In this document: positions 23,487 to 35,698 of the stretch, one piece after another
How positions within the stretch are numbered: position 1 is the first letter of the stretch
Layout: every line of letters begins with the position of its first letter
Source: Dictyophora rubrovolvata
Taxonomy: Eukaryota; Basidiomycota; Agaricomycetes; Phallales; Phallaceae
Length of the DNA stretch: 64,000 nt
Direction of reading: 5' to 3'
NCBI GenBank assembly: GCA_029959195.1
Contig: CP114125.1
Span: 1,426,001-1,490,000 of the forward strand
The notes under the pieces: generated by a model
What the model saw: the letters and a program-made list of their open reading frames with translations, nothing else
Databases searched by the model: none
What the model was told of the DNA's origin: nothing
Translations under genes and position numbers: made by a program

Positions 23487-25488
23487 ATGCAACGACTTTT
23501 GTCTTCCCACTTTGTTCGTTCTCTTTCATCTGTCTCACTTAGAAGGACAATGGCCACTGCTACGACTCAGAATTTCGTAAGAGGTTGTAATTATTTGAGA
23601 AACGAGGGTCTGACGATGCCTCAGAACAAGATTTTGTACACACCCTTGGCGGAAGCAGATCCCGAAGTACAGAACATCATTGACAAGGAGACATGGCGAC
23701 AGTATACTGGTCTGGAGCTAATTGCCTCGGAGGTATATATTCAGGAATTTTTCCCATTTCATGTATCTAACTGAAAAACCGTGAAAAGAACTTGACAAGC
23801 GTTGCAACTATGCAAGCTAATGGTTCGATCCTGACCAACAAGTACTCTGAAGGTCTCCCTGGAGCTCGTTATTATGGAGGAAACGAATATATTGATGAGC
23901 TTGAAATCCTTTGTCGTAAGCGTGCTCTTGAAGCTTTTGGCCTTGACGGAACAAAGTGGGGCGTCAACGTTCAACCGTACTCTGGAAGTGTGAGTTTTTC
24001 CGTCCGTTTTACTGTTTTGCCACGTGTAGGATACAGATTGCTTCTTCCTTAGACTGCCAAGTAGGTCCAATATTTGTTTGGATGTGCCTTTCGTTTAGTT
24101 CTTTCCCGCTAGTTTCGCCGCTCTCACGGCTTTGATTCAGCCGCAGGATCGCCTGATGGGTCTCGGTCTTCCTGATGGGGGTCATTTAACCCACGGATAC
24201 TATGCAAGTCTTTCGCGCACCACACTGGTTCTGTGTTTGTTTTAAATCGATGTCTTTTGTGTGTAGACGGCCAAGAAGAAGATGACAGCGTCATCGATAT
24301 ACTTCCAATCGTTGCCTTATGGATTGGATCCTAAGACTCAGCTTGTGGATTACGCTCACTTGACATCTCAAGCCCGTCTTTTCAAACCCAGACTGCTAAT
24401 TTGCGGTGCATCTGCCTATCCCAGAGACTGGGACTACCAAGCGCTAAGGAATATAGCCGATGAACATGGTGCATTCTTGATGGCAGATATCGCCCATACC
24501 AGCGGTCTTATCGCTGCCGGTGAACTCAACAACCCATTCGACTTTTGTGATGTTGTGACAACGACAACGTTAGTTTGCCAATTCCCTATGTGAATGTATT
24601 GGCTGACCCACTTCATAGGCACAAGACTTTGCGTGGACCTCGTGCTGGTTTAATTTTTTTTAAGAAAGAAGGGTCCCAGGCTGATGATTTGGAGAAGCGA
24701 GTTAATGATGCTGTCTTCCCTGCTTGCCAGGGAGGACCCCACAATAACGTCAGTTTTGCCCAGGATAGTCACCCATAACCCTGATCCCAATTGATTTCCA
24801 GACTATCGCGGCTGTAGCCACAACACTTAAACAGGTGGCCGATCCCAGTTTCAAAGCTTATGCTAAGCAAGTCATTGCAAATGCTAGGGCCCTTGCGGAG
24901 GAGCTAGTCAATTACGGATACAAACTCCAGACCAGTGGCACTGATAACCACTTGATCTTATGGGATCTTCGGCCCATGCGCTTGACTGGTAGCAAAGTTG
25001 AGAAGATCTGCGATCTTCTTCATATCACAATTAACAGTAAGCAAACGTTTTTCATAATACGGTGCCGCAGTTGGTCTAACGTAACATCCAGAAAACGCCG
25101 TATCTGGAGATGGTAAGCCTACTTACGGTTTGATCAACGTAACCGCGCGATAATGACAATTTTTTTTCTTCTTGAATTAGCTTCTGCGCAAGTTCCGGGT
25201 GGGATTCGTATTGGAACATCGGCTTTGACTTCACGAAATCTCACAGAAGCTGATATGAAAGTTGTCGCTGGCTTCTTACACCGTACCGTTCAGGTCTCTC
25301 TCACTCTTCAGAAAGAAGCCGGAAGCAAGCTTTTAAAAGATTTCTTGAAAGTTGCCACTGGCAACGGTGCGGGTGCCAAAGCTGTCAAGGAACTCAGACA
25401 GGAAGTCCGCGAGTTCGCAATGAAATGGCCACTCCCTGGCGCGGACATTGCAACCATCCAGAAGCCTGCTGGCATTATCGATGATTGA
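23487..25488 (+). CDS. Serine hydroxymethyltransferase
   Basis: Exons 23487-23732, 23789-23989, 24053-24060, 24113-24203, 24267-24568, 24619-24748, 24802-25036, 25092-25112 and 25181-25488 join in frame to about 513 residues, normal for eukaryotic SHMT. The enzyme moves the serine hydroxymethyl group to tetrahydrofolate, giving glycine and methylene-THF, with PLP. Visible motifs: [72 protein letters not shown], the PLP-lysine segment [28 protein letters not shown] and IGTSALTSR. Every core residue seems present. The first 21 residues ([20 protein letters not shown]) resemble a mitochondrial presequence, and Met22 offers a cytosolic start. Odd splicing includes an 8-base exon and a GC-AG intron at 24204. 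Confidence 0.96.
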
Positions 25489-26238
25489 GAGTGGTGTCCT
25501 TTTCTCTCAATTTTGCTTCAATAGCTGTTATCTTCTTTTTTTTCTCATACTTGCATCTGTCGACATTCAACATCGTCGGTCATTACAATCTTGTATCCAT
25601 ATATCGGGCCTCAACTCCTACAAATTACACGTAGCTGCTTATATTATACACTGCTTCATGTTGAACCATTGCTGTTCGGGTATCTGCTGGTTGTCGTCTG
25701 AAAGTGAGGTTTGCTGAGGTTGACGACAAGTGCCAATATAATTATAACAATCGAAGCTAGTCGACGGGCTTCTTTTCTGCAGGTGATTGTTTGAGGATGC
25801 GGCGGCTGTGCGTCGCGTTGTTCCTACATTTCTTTTACCTTCAGGAGCACGTGAACAATACTAACGTCACAACGCACATTCGACATATTTGAATGTGAGG
25901 CGTGTAATATGGAATGATTTGCAAACTTCCTCTTTTCTTTCAGTCTTTGGCCTGGCATCGTAGTGTTTATATCCCAGGCCGGCTGGCCTATGTATAATTA
26001 TAATTATTTACACGCGTATGTCATGTAACGTATGTTTAGGTGCAGCGGGGTGTTTTATACGTAACAAAGGGTGTAGATGACAATTCAGACAGCATTTTTC
26101 TCATTGTGCTATTCAAAAAAAGGAAGTCGGGTGAGACAAGGAGGTCTCCGGTCAACACAAGAGTCGCCATGGTGTCGGAGTTTGAAAGTGAAGCTATTCC
26201 ACCCGTCACCCTCTTGAACTCCTTTTCGTTCGACCGCG
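25489..26238. other. Intergenic region between SHMT and WW-protein gene
   Basis: 3' flank and promoter only. No gene or strong motif seen. Confidence 0.5.
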
Positions 26239-29200
26239 ATGGATACTGAGGATGTTATGCTTGATTGGGGAGCAAATGAAGATGACGAAGGTACACACCC
26301 GCGATTGTAATTTAGCAACGACGCTGACGAATGTTTCAGTGCTGACGTCCGTACCGCGAAAGGATGCAGCCACACTGTCTGGTGCCAAATCTCTGCTCGC
26401 TCTGGCGTCTGGTCCAGGGCAAAAACCAAATGGAAACGACAAGTCCAAGGTGGTTGGTGAAGATAAGGACTCGGATGTAGTTTCTCTTGGAGGCGATGAC
26501 GACGACATGGATGAGCTTCAAGCGTATCAGACCAGGACTAACTTGGGTGGCATGTCAACAGGCGAAGCAAAATCAACTCGGGCTACTAAGCAACAATCTC
26601 GTCAGAAGGTCGCCCCGGATAGAGCATTGTTTAATGAACGCCCTTCATCTCCACCACGTTCTGTAATCTCAACTTCTGTCTCTCCGGGTCCAACAGCCAC
26701 CACCGACGTCAAGAATAACGGAAACTCCTCCTCTAGCAGAATAATTTCAGATGGACGTCTCGTAAACGGTAAAAACCGGGAAGACTCGTCTTCCCGTGAT
26801 AGACATCGTTCTACCTCATTTAGTGAACCAACTCGCCCAGCTTCTCTGTCAGGCACCTTACCACCCCCAGGGACTCACGGATTGCCTCCAAAGCCTGTTG
26901 CAGCTGCGTTGAATGTCCCGTATGTTCGACCTTCTCATCCTTCTATAACATCTGCTAGCACGATGGCTCCTCTGCGCGACCGCGACCGCGATCGCGATCA
27001 TCGCCGTCTCGCGAGTCCAAAGCGAGGAAGTAGCCGTCACTATTCCCCTGACAAAGATTTACCACTAGCACCTGATTGGGAAATGCGCATTGCTCGAGAT
27101 GGATCGAATGATCAGTATTATTTTAACTCTAAGACAGGCGAAAGCACTTGGGATCGCAAAGTAGCGACTGGACACACGCCTTTATCACCACCACCACCAC
27201 CACCACCACCACCACCTCGTCCTTCTTCTTTTTACTCAACTGGAAAACGTTCTCCTGGATATGATGATATCAAAAGAGGTCGTTCATCTCGACATGAGTC
27301 ATCATCTGGGAGAGCTCCGTCGCCCCATTTAAGCTATGGTGATCGTCACTATTCTCCGCCCAAAGACGGCTATTTTGTCTCACGTTCTGAACGTGGCGAT
27401 TCTCAACGTTACCAGAGGGCACGCTCGCCAGCGTTTTTGCCATCTCATACAGGCTTGCGTCGTGGTGACGACAGAGACATTTCCGGGTACGCACAACGTG
27501 CGAGATCATACGATGACAGATCGATTAGTGACGAGCCACCATCGACTAGACGAGGTGGTGAGAAGATTATTGAACGCCCAAGATCACCTTCTCCAGGAAG
27601 AGATAGATATGAAGGTAGTCACAGAACTCGAGGGAAAGATTCCATCAGAGTATCATCTTCGAAAGAAACTAGACCTAAAGAACTTAGGGCCGACTCGTAT
27701 GAGGACAGAGACGGTAATGACCGAATGGAACCATCTCCACATTATCGTACGGCAGTACTACCATCCACAGGCTCTCATCCTTCTTCATCAGCGCCTCAAT
27801 ATAAAAGAGCAACATCTCCTCAGCGCGATGATCGGTATATATTACCGAACCCCGAGACAATCCGTACGTTATCCCCTCCCACCCTGACCTATCATACGAC
27901 CACTTTCTGTTCCTGTTCCGATGTGGTGGAGAAGCCATGGCAGTGTTTGACAGACGTTGTCGAGGAACCTGCTACTGGACTGTCTTTTCTACATTCTCTG
28001 CATCGCAATGCCGCATGTATTTGGACGATTAATGGATTGTTCATTCTCTCATCTCTTTCATCCCTTCCCTCATTTCTCATATCCGTCGGTCTTGTTATAT
28101 TCATGCATCCTTCTTTCTTTTAGGAGCCCGTGATCTTTCTCCTCCACAGGCTTTTCACGATAGGCCACCTAAACGTTTGAGATCTTCCAAGTCACCGACT
28201 AGGCCTCTAGATCATGGGTCGTCATCTTCCCAGTTGCTCCCTACCGAATGGACTGCGCAGTACAAAGCAAGCAAGGCGAGACACTATACTGGTCCACCGA
28301 GGGACAGACCCCCGCATTTGGAGCCTCCCACTTTGATCCCGTCCGCGAAATATATGGAACGTGAAGAAAATCAAAGGCGCGAACTGGAGAGAAGTTATGA
28401 TACAAAGCGTCGGAAGACAACGGACGATCCAGATTCAACTATTTCTCGCCGAGCTTTACCTGACCAGTTAGATTCCCGTGATGCTCGTGACAACGGTATG
28501 CTTGTCTACCTGGATCATGACCATCTTCTGATACCGCTGGAAGATCACGCCTCTGGGCGCTCTCATCCCCAAATCGATGGACCTCGGACAGCACCAGTAG
28601 GACCACGACGCAGAGATGGTTTGCATCCCAGAAGAGAGATGGATAGTTACAGACCTGACCCTTCTTCTGACATACGTTCAAGGGATGATCTTTATCCTGC
28701 GCGACCCGCCAGAGGACCAGATAGAGATAGGGAGAGGGATGGCAGCCGCCTAGAGCTACCCACAGGACCTCGTGCTATGGAATCTGATTCATATCGCCGT
28801 GATTCGCATTATCATAGGCAGTCATTTGAAGGGCCATCTACTAATGACAGCATATCCGAATCTCGCGGAAGCGTCCAACCTCTTCCCGCAGACAATAGAT
28901 CCCGCCAGCATAATAATCGCAATCGTCGTGACGAAGGTCCTCGCGATAACGGAGAGGTGCTTCCGGTCTTGCTACATACCATTTTTTTCACCATCCTCAC
29001 TATTCCTCTTCTTGACAGAGCCGTTGTGCGCCATCAATTAGTAACGCGCGGTATGACGCTTTTCATTCTAACCGGCCTGCCCCGCCTCCTGGCCTTTCTG
29101 GTGCCAATACCATACCTTTGAAACCGCGCTTTGGGGACTCGTATCGTCCTGATGAACAAGATCGTCGTGATAGGTTGTCACCGCAAGATGCTAAGAGAAC

Positions 29201-30096
29201 GAATAACAGTATTGGCGAGGTTTGCTCTCGGCTCTAGCTTCTAGCTTCTGTTCTACGATAGCTCATAAACTCGGGTTTAGTCATATCGGCCATCAATTGA
29301 TGAACCCAATCAGGCTTCTCATTATTCTCCTGGTCATTCCCCACCGCCTCTTCCAGTTGCCGATGTAGGTACTTCTTCCAAGTTCTTTGAACTTTTCTCT
29401 TACTATTATGTCTTTACCTTAACCTAGCGATCTGCTAATCAAAAAGAGGAAAGCCAGACGCAACGGCAACGACCTAACTCTCGATTCAAAGATATCGAAG
29501 GACCACTCTCTGCGTTTTCAGTGCACGATCAAAAACGTGGCGCGCAAATGGACAGCCACCCCGCCATCGCTGGGGATGCTGATGCTACGATGGTCGACAA
29601 CGCCCCAAGAGCCGATACTTCCACGCCAGCTAATGTTCCACCACCGGGACACATGGAGGTAGAGAGTAACAATGTGACTTTTCCACTAACCTCGGGCAAT
29701 GCCCGAAGAAGGTCGGGCAAAAATGTTCAACGATCAGAACAGCCTGATGGAGATGCTGCTGCTTCTTTGAGACCGATTCATGGGCTACCTCCAAAACCAA
29801 TCGTGCGACCCTCATCACTTCTTGATCGACTATCAAATCCTGGGACCATCACCAAGTCGAGACAAAGCCCCAACTTGCGCGATCGTGTTGGACAAGACGT
29901 GTCTTCGTCAAAGACGTCTGCAGCGTCTACTCATAATACTAATGCTCGACCTTCGCTCCGTGACAGGCTGGATTCAAATCCTGAAGTTATTGTTGAACGG
30001 GGTGTTGAGGATCATTATCAGAGACAAGGAGGCAGCCACACGCACAGTAGTAATAACTGGAAGAATAATCGATCTCGTAAAGGAAAAGGACAGTAA
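26239..30096 (+). CDS. Large WW-domain protein, Arg/Ser/Asp-rich
   Basis: Exons 26239-26290, 26340-27863, 28124-28956, 29019-29219, 29281-29364 and 29428-30096 join in frame to about 1,120 residues. The N-terminus is acidic (MDTEDVMLDWGANEDDE). One WW domain lies near residues 258-292 (LAPDWEMRIARDGSNDQYYF ... TGESTWDRK) with both signature Trp residues and the central aromatic pair. It is followed directly by a nine-proline run, a possible self-ligand. RD/DR dipeptide runs and RS/SR-like stretches fill the rest. WW domains bind proline motifs, and this makeup is common in pre-mRNA splicing or transcription-coupled factors, so a nuclear role is likely but inferred. The 260-base second intron is unusually long for this window; that region is open, so intron retention would lengthen the product before a stop. 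Confidence 0.85.
27186..27217. repeat. (CCA)n trinucleotide run coding for poly-proline
   Basis: A run of CCA triplets inside the WW-protein exon encodes nine consecutive prolines. It is a likely site of length variation. Confidence 0.85.
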
Positions 30097-30594
30097 TAAT
30101 AGTGATAATAATGGAGACAATTTTGCTCGCTTTCCTATTTTTTTTTGTTGTTTATGAAATATTGTATTCCTTTGATGGTTTTGGAATGATGTTGCGCAAT
30201 AAACGTGTCGTTCTTCTCGGGTGCATCAGTGCGCACGGATGATAAAGGAGACTGCGTGGGTGCGATTTTAAACAAAGAAAGAGTCTAGATGGTTAGGAGA
30301 GGCATTTATTGAAGAATAGAATACATCATTGTATTGATACATAAAATGAAATTGAGAATATTACGTCTCAGATTGTCCGTGATGTTCTGAGAGCATGTGC
30401 AAAAAATCTGAGAAAAAGTTTTTTTTTAGCGTCCGTCGCGAAACCAGATTACTGATGAAGGGGGTAAAGAAAGGGGAAATGATACACAAACGTCAGGAAC
30501 ATTCAATAAACAAAGTACAATAGTACAATATTGATGAACAAGTAGAAAAAGACGAGAAGAGATGAAATAGAAAGGAAAAGAAAAGATTCATAGC
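30097..30594. other. Intergenic stretch between convergent genes
   Basis: AT-rich 3' flanks, with an aataaa signal near 30199 for the WW-protein gene. Nothing else supported. Confidence 0.5.
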
Positions 30595-32113
30595 CTATGC
30601 TGTGGTCGGGTGGAAATGGGCGTTAGGGAATTTGGCCTTAATACGCTCCCAAAGCCACTCGAAGGGGATTGCGTACGTGATATCAGTCGACTCCGTCTGG
30701 CCACTGGATCCACCAATAAGCAGGGCTGCGGCACGTCCCTGGTTGTCGACGATGAAGGAACCAGAGTCACCGCGGTGGGAGAATACTTCGAACTTCCTGT
30801 ACCCAAGAATGGCAAACTCCATCGACGTTTGCGGAGTGTCGTCTGGGAAGTAATCGCGCACGAATGATTTGATGCCGGTTCCACGGCCAATGGTAGTGTT
30901 CGTCGTGCGACCATTCTTGATCAGAAAGATATATGGCTCACCGGCTTTGTCGCGCATTCGTGGGTGGGCCAGCTCGTCTTCCGGGACGATGCCCTGAATC
31001 GGAAGGAGACGGTCGTCGGGATACTTGAAGGTGAAGGGGGCCGCTGGATCGGGGTAGATCGCTTGGTGGTGCTGGCACCAACAGTAATAGGAGGGGCGTA
31101 AAAGACGCGGCCAATGACACGGTGATTCTTTGGCTGACGTCGCTGTGGAATTTGTTGAGCTCCTTGATCGACGCCTTCAAATTGAACTCGGCCATCTCCC
31201 GCTGTGCCTCGACGCCGCGTGTCTTTCCACTCTCCTCCCTCATCTGCAGTCTGCCAAGCTGCTTCTGGTACTGGTCCACCATGACCGTGTTTCCAGCGAT
31301 CTTGACCATGACGGATGCTAGCATGCCTTCGAAGGCCTCGGGACCGGGGAGCACGACTTGAACAGGGCGCTGTCTGTTCTGTGTACGGTGATAGAGACTG
31401 TTCGGCACATCCTTGGGCGGGAATACAACATGCCGTGTTGTGAGAACATATACCGTCTCACTGTCACGGCCTGCGGAGAGGTAAAGACCTCCGGTGCCTC
31501 CAGTGTACGGAGTGGAGAGGGATGCGATGGGGAGACCGAGTGCCGGGGTGAGAGGACTGCGAACACAGGCGGCTGGGTCTCCAGTGGGGACGTAGTCGAG
31601 GAGCCTGAGGCCAGACCGCCTGAAGAGCGATTCCCGAAATGCTATCTCGACGCCGACGATCTGAAAGGAAAGGGGGATATCCTGGCAGGCCGCGACCTGG
31701 GCGAGCTTGCGGGATATAGACCCAGGCATCACACCGACCCACAGAACGATGGGACTCGTAGACAAGTGTGCCCATGTCCTCCCACACGGCGGCGAGCTTT
31801 TCGTCAAAGACTGGCCTGATTTCCCTCCTGACAAGGTACGTCTCAGGGCCAGTGAGCTTCTCCGATGGGGGTCCCGTACGAAAGACCAACGTTGGCCGCG
31901 AAGGCAAGCCGTGGTAATAGGTTGTCGCCTCTGGGTCGGCGTCGGCGTCCTCGACTGAAGTTGTGATGCTGTGATCTGTTGAGATGAAGCCGGACTTGGA
32001 AGCCGTAATGATGATGGATGATGTGGTGATGGTGGATGATGTAGGGGATTTAATCGCGATATTGAAGCATAGGTCAAGAAATTCTTGCGAAACTTCTTCG
32101 CCAGCCACTGGAG
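30595..32113 (-). pseudogene. Decayed trypsin-fold serine-peptidase-like gene
   Basis: The minus strand carries, in order: AGEEVSQEFLDLCFNIAI, LPSRPTLVFRTGPPSEKLTG and IRPVFDEKLAAVWEDMG; in a second frame GVMPGSISRKLAQ, VYVLTTRHVVFPPKD (a His-containing strand) and a helical linker; then NGRTTNTTIGRGTGIKSFVR and FSHRGDSGSFIVDNQGR with the GDSG nucleophile motif, ending AIPFEWLWERI. This is an agaricomycete family of peptidase-like proteins, often annotated only as hypothetical. The reading frame changes near 31,750 and again between about 31,130 and 31,030. At both places blocks expected for the family are missing, so it is not a working gene. The leader intron splits the first open ATG (A/TG). 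Confidence 0.7.
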
Positions 32114-32735
32114 AAGAAGGAACAAGGGGGTGAGTACGAGACGATATGAAAATGGTAAAAGACTTACTGAGGTTCAGCGGACATAGATCGGGCTAAAGAG
32201 TTTACTTCCTCAGTGTTAATGAACAACCGAGAAAAACTAATTCTAACGGAGACGAGCCATTTATATGAAAATTGAGAATGACGGAATTGGGACACTTCTT
32301 TCGTTTGTAAGCGTATTAGTAAGCTACACTTGTAGGAATGTGTAGAAAACTTGGGAATCATAGACCGTGTCGAGAAATTCTAAGCGATAGAACGCGTAGA
32401 GAATTTGAACCAAAACGTGAACTGTTCTACGCCAAGGCTGCAAAGTTTAGGCGTCCAACTGAGTTCGGCCAAATGTTCGCACGCCTGCCTTTCATGAGGG
32501 TTACATAATTCAGTAAGATTTTGATAGTGACTCGTGACGCGTGACGCGTGACGTAGGGCGGCTGTGCGTGCTATACTAGTATATGGACGCTGACCATCAT
32601 TTGTTCAATCATGTCGTCGTCCGTTTTAACGCAAATAACGTGCTCGTATCATACATACATAACAAAGTTCTAATCCCATGTTAAGCTCTGCCTGATTAAT
32701 TGATGCTTTATTTATATTTCTTCAGGACCCTTATA
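31775..32735 (-). repeat. Arm 2 of the inverted segmental duplication
   Basis: Reverse-complement partner of 14047-14742. It starts within the last codons of the NIS synthetase gene and runs through its 3' flank and the leader and first part of the peptidase-like pseudogene. Confidence 0.8.
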
Positions 32736-35230
32736 GTGTATCAAGTTAGGAAATGGCGCGTGCAGATGCTACAGAGTAATGTCAACTGCCACTGGATTGC
32801 TATACAAGAAAGAAGTAGACTTACAGTCCGATACATTCCTTGAAACCTCATTCTCATGAAACATTTTCCTTGTAATGTCTCCGTCTTTGGGTCTAACCAC
32901 AGCTTCCGTAACTCATGCCCTACAGGAATCTGCTTTTCTAAGACGCTCTTCACGATTGCCCATCCAATCCCGTTGTAATGGAGTTTAAGAACCCGTATAA
33001 GTTGCTGGAGGTGGTTGTGTATGAGAGTATGATATAAACGCGTGTACACGTCCTCAAGCGTGTCTGCGATGATCGAGTGGCCGGGAGCTATTACACCGTC
33101 AAGGGATTTGAGTGGTGTTGACTCTATCACGGAACGTTCATGGACTCTCAACCCTCCAAAATCTCGCACAACGAATCCTTTCAACTCCTTCGTTTCTATA
33201 TCAAACCGTGCCAGTACGTTCTGTGGATGTGCCTCAAATGCCACTCCATTGGCAATAACGGAAGGTAGAAAGGCCGCGAAGAATAACTCGACGAATCTAA
33301 TTGATATTTCGTCATGTCGACATCAAAACAATCACCGTTCCGTGATCGGAACATACCTATGCAGCCAAGCAACTCGCTTCTTTTCGTCATCAAGGCCGAA
33401 GATGATTTGCGCTAAAGGTGCCTCATCGCTACCACTATACCCTGTTTCGACAAGTGCAGTACAAACGATAGCTCGTTCATTACGCTTCGCTTCAGAAGTG
33501 TTTTCATAACATTCGCGGATGATACATCCTAGGTGTTTGGCTATTTCACCGTCCGGGTTGACTGAGGATACACTCGCCAACTCCTTTTGAACAATCATGA
33601 GAGACCTGTCATACTTAAGGTGTGGGACAACTTGGCTGGAGAATCGAGGTCCTAAGAATGCAGATGCGGGCGATATTGTTCGTACAGCAGAGGTTAAGCG
33701 TATGCCAAAAGCAAGCTTCAGGTGTGTATCTCGCAGTACTTCCGGAATGATTACTGAACTAACGCAAACAGTTAGCACACGGGACCATACATTGGTATCC
33801 CAATTCAAAAACTATACCGCAAACTTTGTTGTGCGTATGCAGTGAGCGAGTACTCCTCGGGAAGAATGCGTGCTTCGGGAAACTTCTTTACTATGTTCTC
33901 AATCTGGAGCTCATGGATGGGGATTAGAACCTCTTCTGGCGATTTATCCGGCGCTGTTCTTCCTGCTTTGCAGATTTCATTGAAAATGGGAGAGATATAA
34001 TTATCCCATGGGCCTTGAATGTTTAGCTTGTCTCGAAGAACTAGAATCATCCGTATACTGGGTTCTTGCCAGTTGAATTCTCCCGGTAAAAGCGGAGGAA
34101 TCGGAGGAAGTGTACGACGCATCTTATGCATCTGCTAAATTGGTAGGAATCGAGGCGGAAAATAACGGGAAAAAAGGGACTGACAGGATGGGTGGGATGG
34201 CCTTCGATGATGCATTGCTCCCAAACAATACTCGGTGATTCCCATGTTGGCATAAGAGGAGGATTCTCATATGCGTATTCTAGAAGTAATAATGTCAGGT
34301 ATCTGACGTTGACCCCTAATGAAACCCTGGTGGGTCATTAACGCACGTTGCCATTCCATCGAGTTCAGAAGCTCTTCAGCCACGTCCATTTCGAGATTTT
34401 TTCCCATTCCGTAGTGCTCTGCGTACTTTTTCCAAAGGTGCAATGGACCGGGACACGAAACAAGTTCGAAGCTGAAGATGCCAAATTCGCTGATCGCGGT
34501 CTGTACTGCCCCTTCTATGTCGCAGAACTCCTGGAAAGATCATCAGAAGCCAGAACTGTTTTTTTTTAATCAGAGGAATATTGTGGAAGTGATGCCGACG
34601 AAATTCCATGTTTTTTCCCTTCGACCACCATAGGCTGCCATTATGAGAAGCGAGAACGCCGCTTCTCCATGAGCTCTATTCGCGGCATCTGCCACGTCAA
34701 GGATAATATCAAGTTTTTGATTTGAGTCATATGCAAATGCAACCCTAGACTTCCTCAATCAAATTTAGTCTGTGCTCCACCCCAGACATCCATCTCCAAG
34801 CCGTCATCGCGTCATCCTTATCCATCGAATTGGCTTCTTTGCGAATATGTAGTCTCACCTTTGGAAACCCATTAGGTGTTGGATGGCTGTCATTTTCTGG
34901 CATCTTCAGTTCATAAACATATGGTAACATATCCAGTGGATCGAGAAGATTGATGATATTACGCTCCTTCAGGAAGGGTATATGGCGTAGTGGGATCACA
35001 GCGAATACCTCTTCCGTTCGAAATGGCCCGGGGCCCATTGATAGACCGACAGCATCGGAATTTAGAACGATCGCGATCCCTTTCAAATTCTTGGTTTTGG
35101 AATTAGATGCTACGAAGAACGCTTTCAAGAGTGATTCTGTAACGAGGCATGACAATAGGCGTGCCGCGGCTGCGAAAGATGCGCGTTTGGATGGCTCCAG
35201 ACATGACGCAGACAACGCAAACATGCTCAT
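32712..35230 (-). CDS. NIS siderophore synthetase, IucA/IucC family (copy A)
   Basis: Eight exons join in frame on the minus strand: 35230-34788, 34744-34600, 34530-34347, 34279-34185, 34134-33818, 33758-33357, 33296-32825 and 32768-32712, about 704 residues. Family landmarks: RLLSCLVTESLLKAFF, IIEGHPTHP followed by MHKMRR (the ATP/substrate HPxHP-K motif), IPIHELQIENI (HxxQ; bacteria usually have HPWQ), a basic VETGYSG segment, VAFEAHPQNVLARFD, and VVRDFGGLRVH. The family joins citrate or similar acids to amines or alcohols through acyl-adenylates, without NRPS. No signal or membrane segment is seen, so it is cytosolic. An inserted block (residues about 148-196) is absent from copy B. Divergent from copy B over a shared 1,036-base promoter with iron-GATA boxes. 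Confidence 0.9.
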
Positions 35231-35571
35231 GCTCGAGGTCTTTGAGGGAAGAGGAATCGATAAATCTCGAAGGATTACGACAGATTACGTCCTAGGGCAA
35301 GCTCTTTATACAATAACGACATCCATTCGCTTTATCCAAGATCAACAACAACGGAATCGTGGTCCGTGTTAATTAGGTCCTGTACCGGCTATCAGTCCGC
35401 GCGATGCGTTTCCATAACCAAAAAAAAAAACACCTTGACCAACGGAATCTCGTGAGAGACGAGTTTCTAATACCTCGAAGATGGTTCTAATTTCTACCAT
35501 GTAAAATGCCCCATTTTTTCGGCAACAACAACCCGTGGAATTTTGCCGCGCGTAATCAAAACTCCGACTTT

Positions 35572-35580
35572 ATCAGATAA
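35572..35580 (+). promoter_or_regulatory. Iron-GATA box ATCAGATAA
   Basis: Perfect match to ATCWGATAA, the site of fungal iron-sensing GATA repressors (Urbs1, SreA, Fep1 type). It lies about 342 bases upstream of the copy A start and 687 upstream of copy B. Confidence 0.7.
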
Positions 35581-35601
35581 AAAAACATTGATAGGCGTTC
35601 C

Positions 35602-35610
35602 TTATCTGAT
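35602..35610 (-). promoter_or_regulatory. Iron-GATA box ATCAGATAA (minus strand)
   Basis: Second perfect ATCWGATAA site, inverted, 22 bases after the first. Close inverted pairs suit dimeric or double-finger binding. Confidence 0.7.
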
Positions 35611-35698
35611 TAAATCGTGATAGGAAATGGGTTCCTTCGCTAAAAATTTTCTTGAGTCGATGTGCCACAATATCCTTTCACATCGGATCCGTCGTCCT

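Noticed and set aside
23487-25488. SHMT as a frameshifted pseudogene because of apparent breaks near 24.05-24.11 kb
   Set aside because: An 8-base exon flanked by good splice sites restores the conserved STANFAALTA without any lesion.
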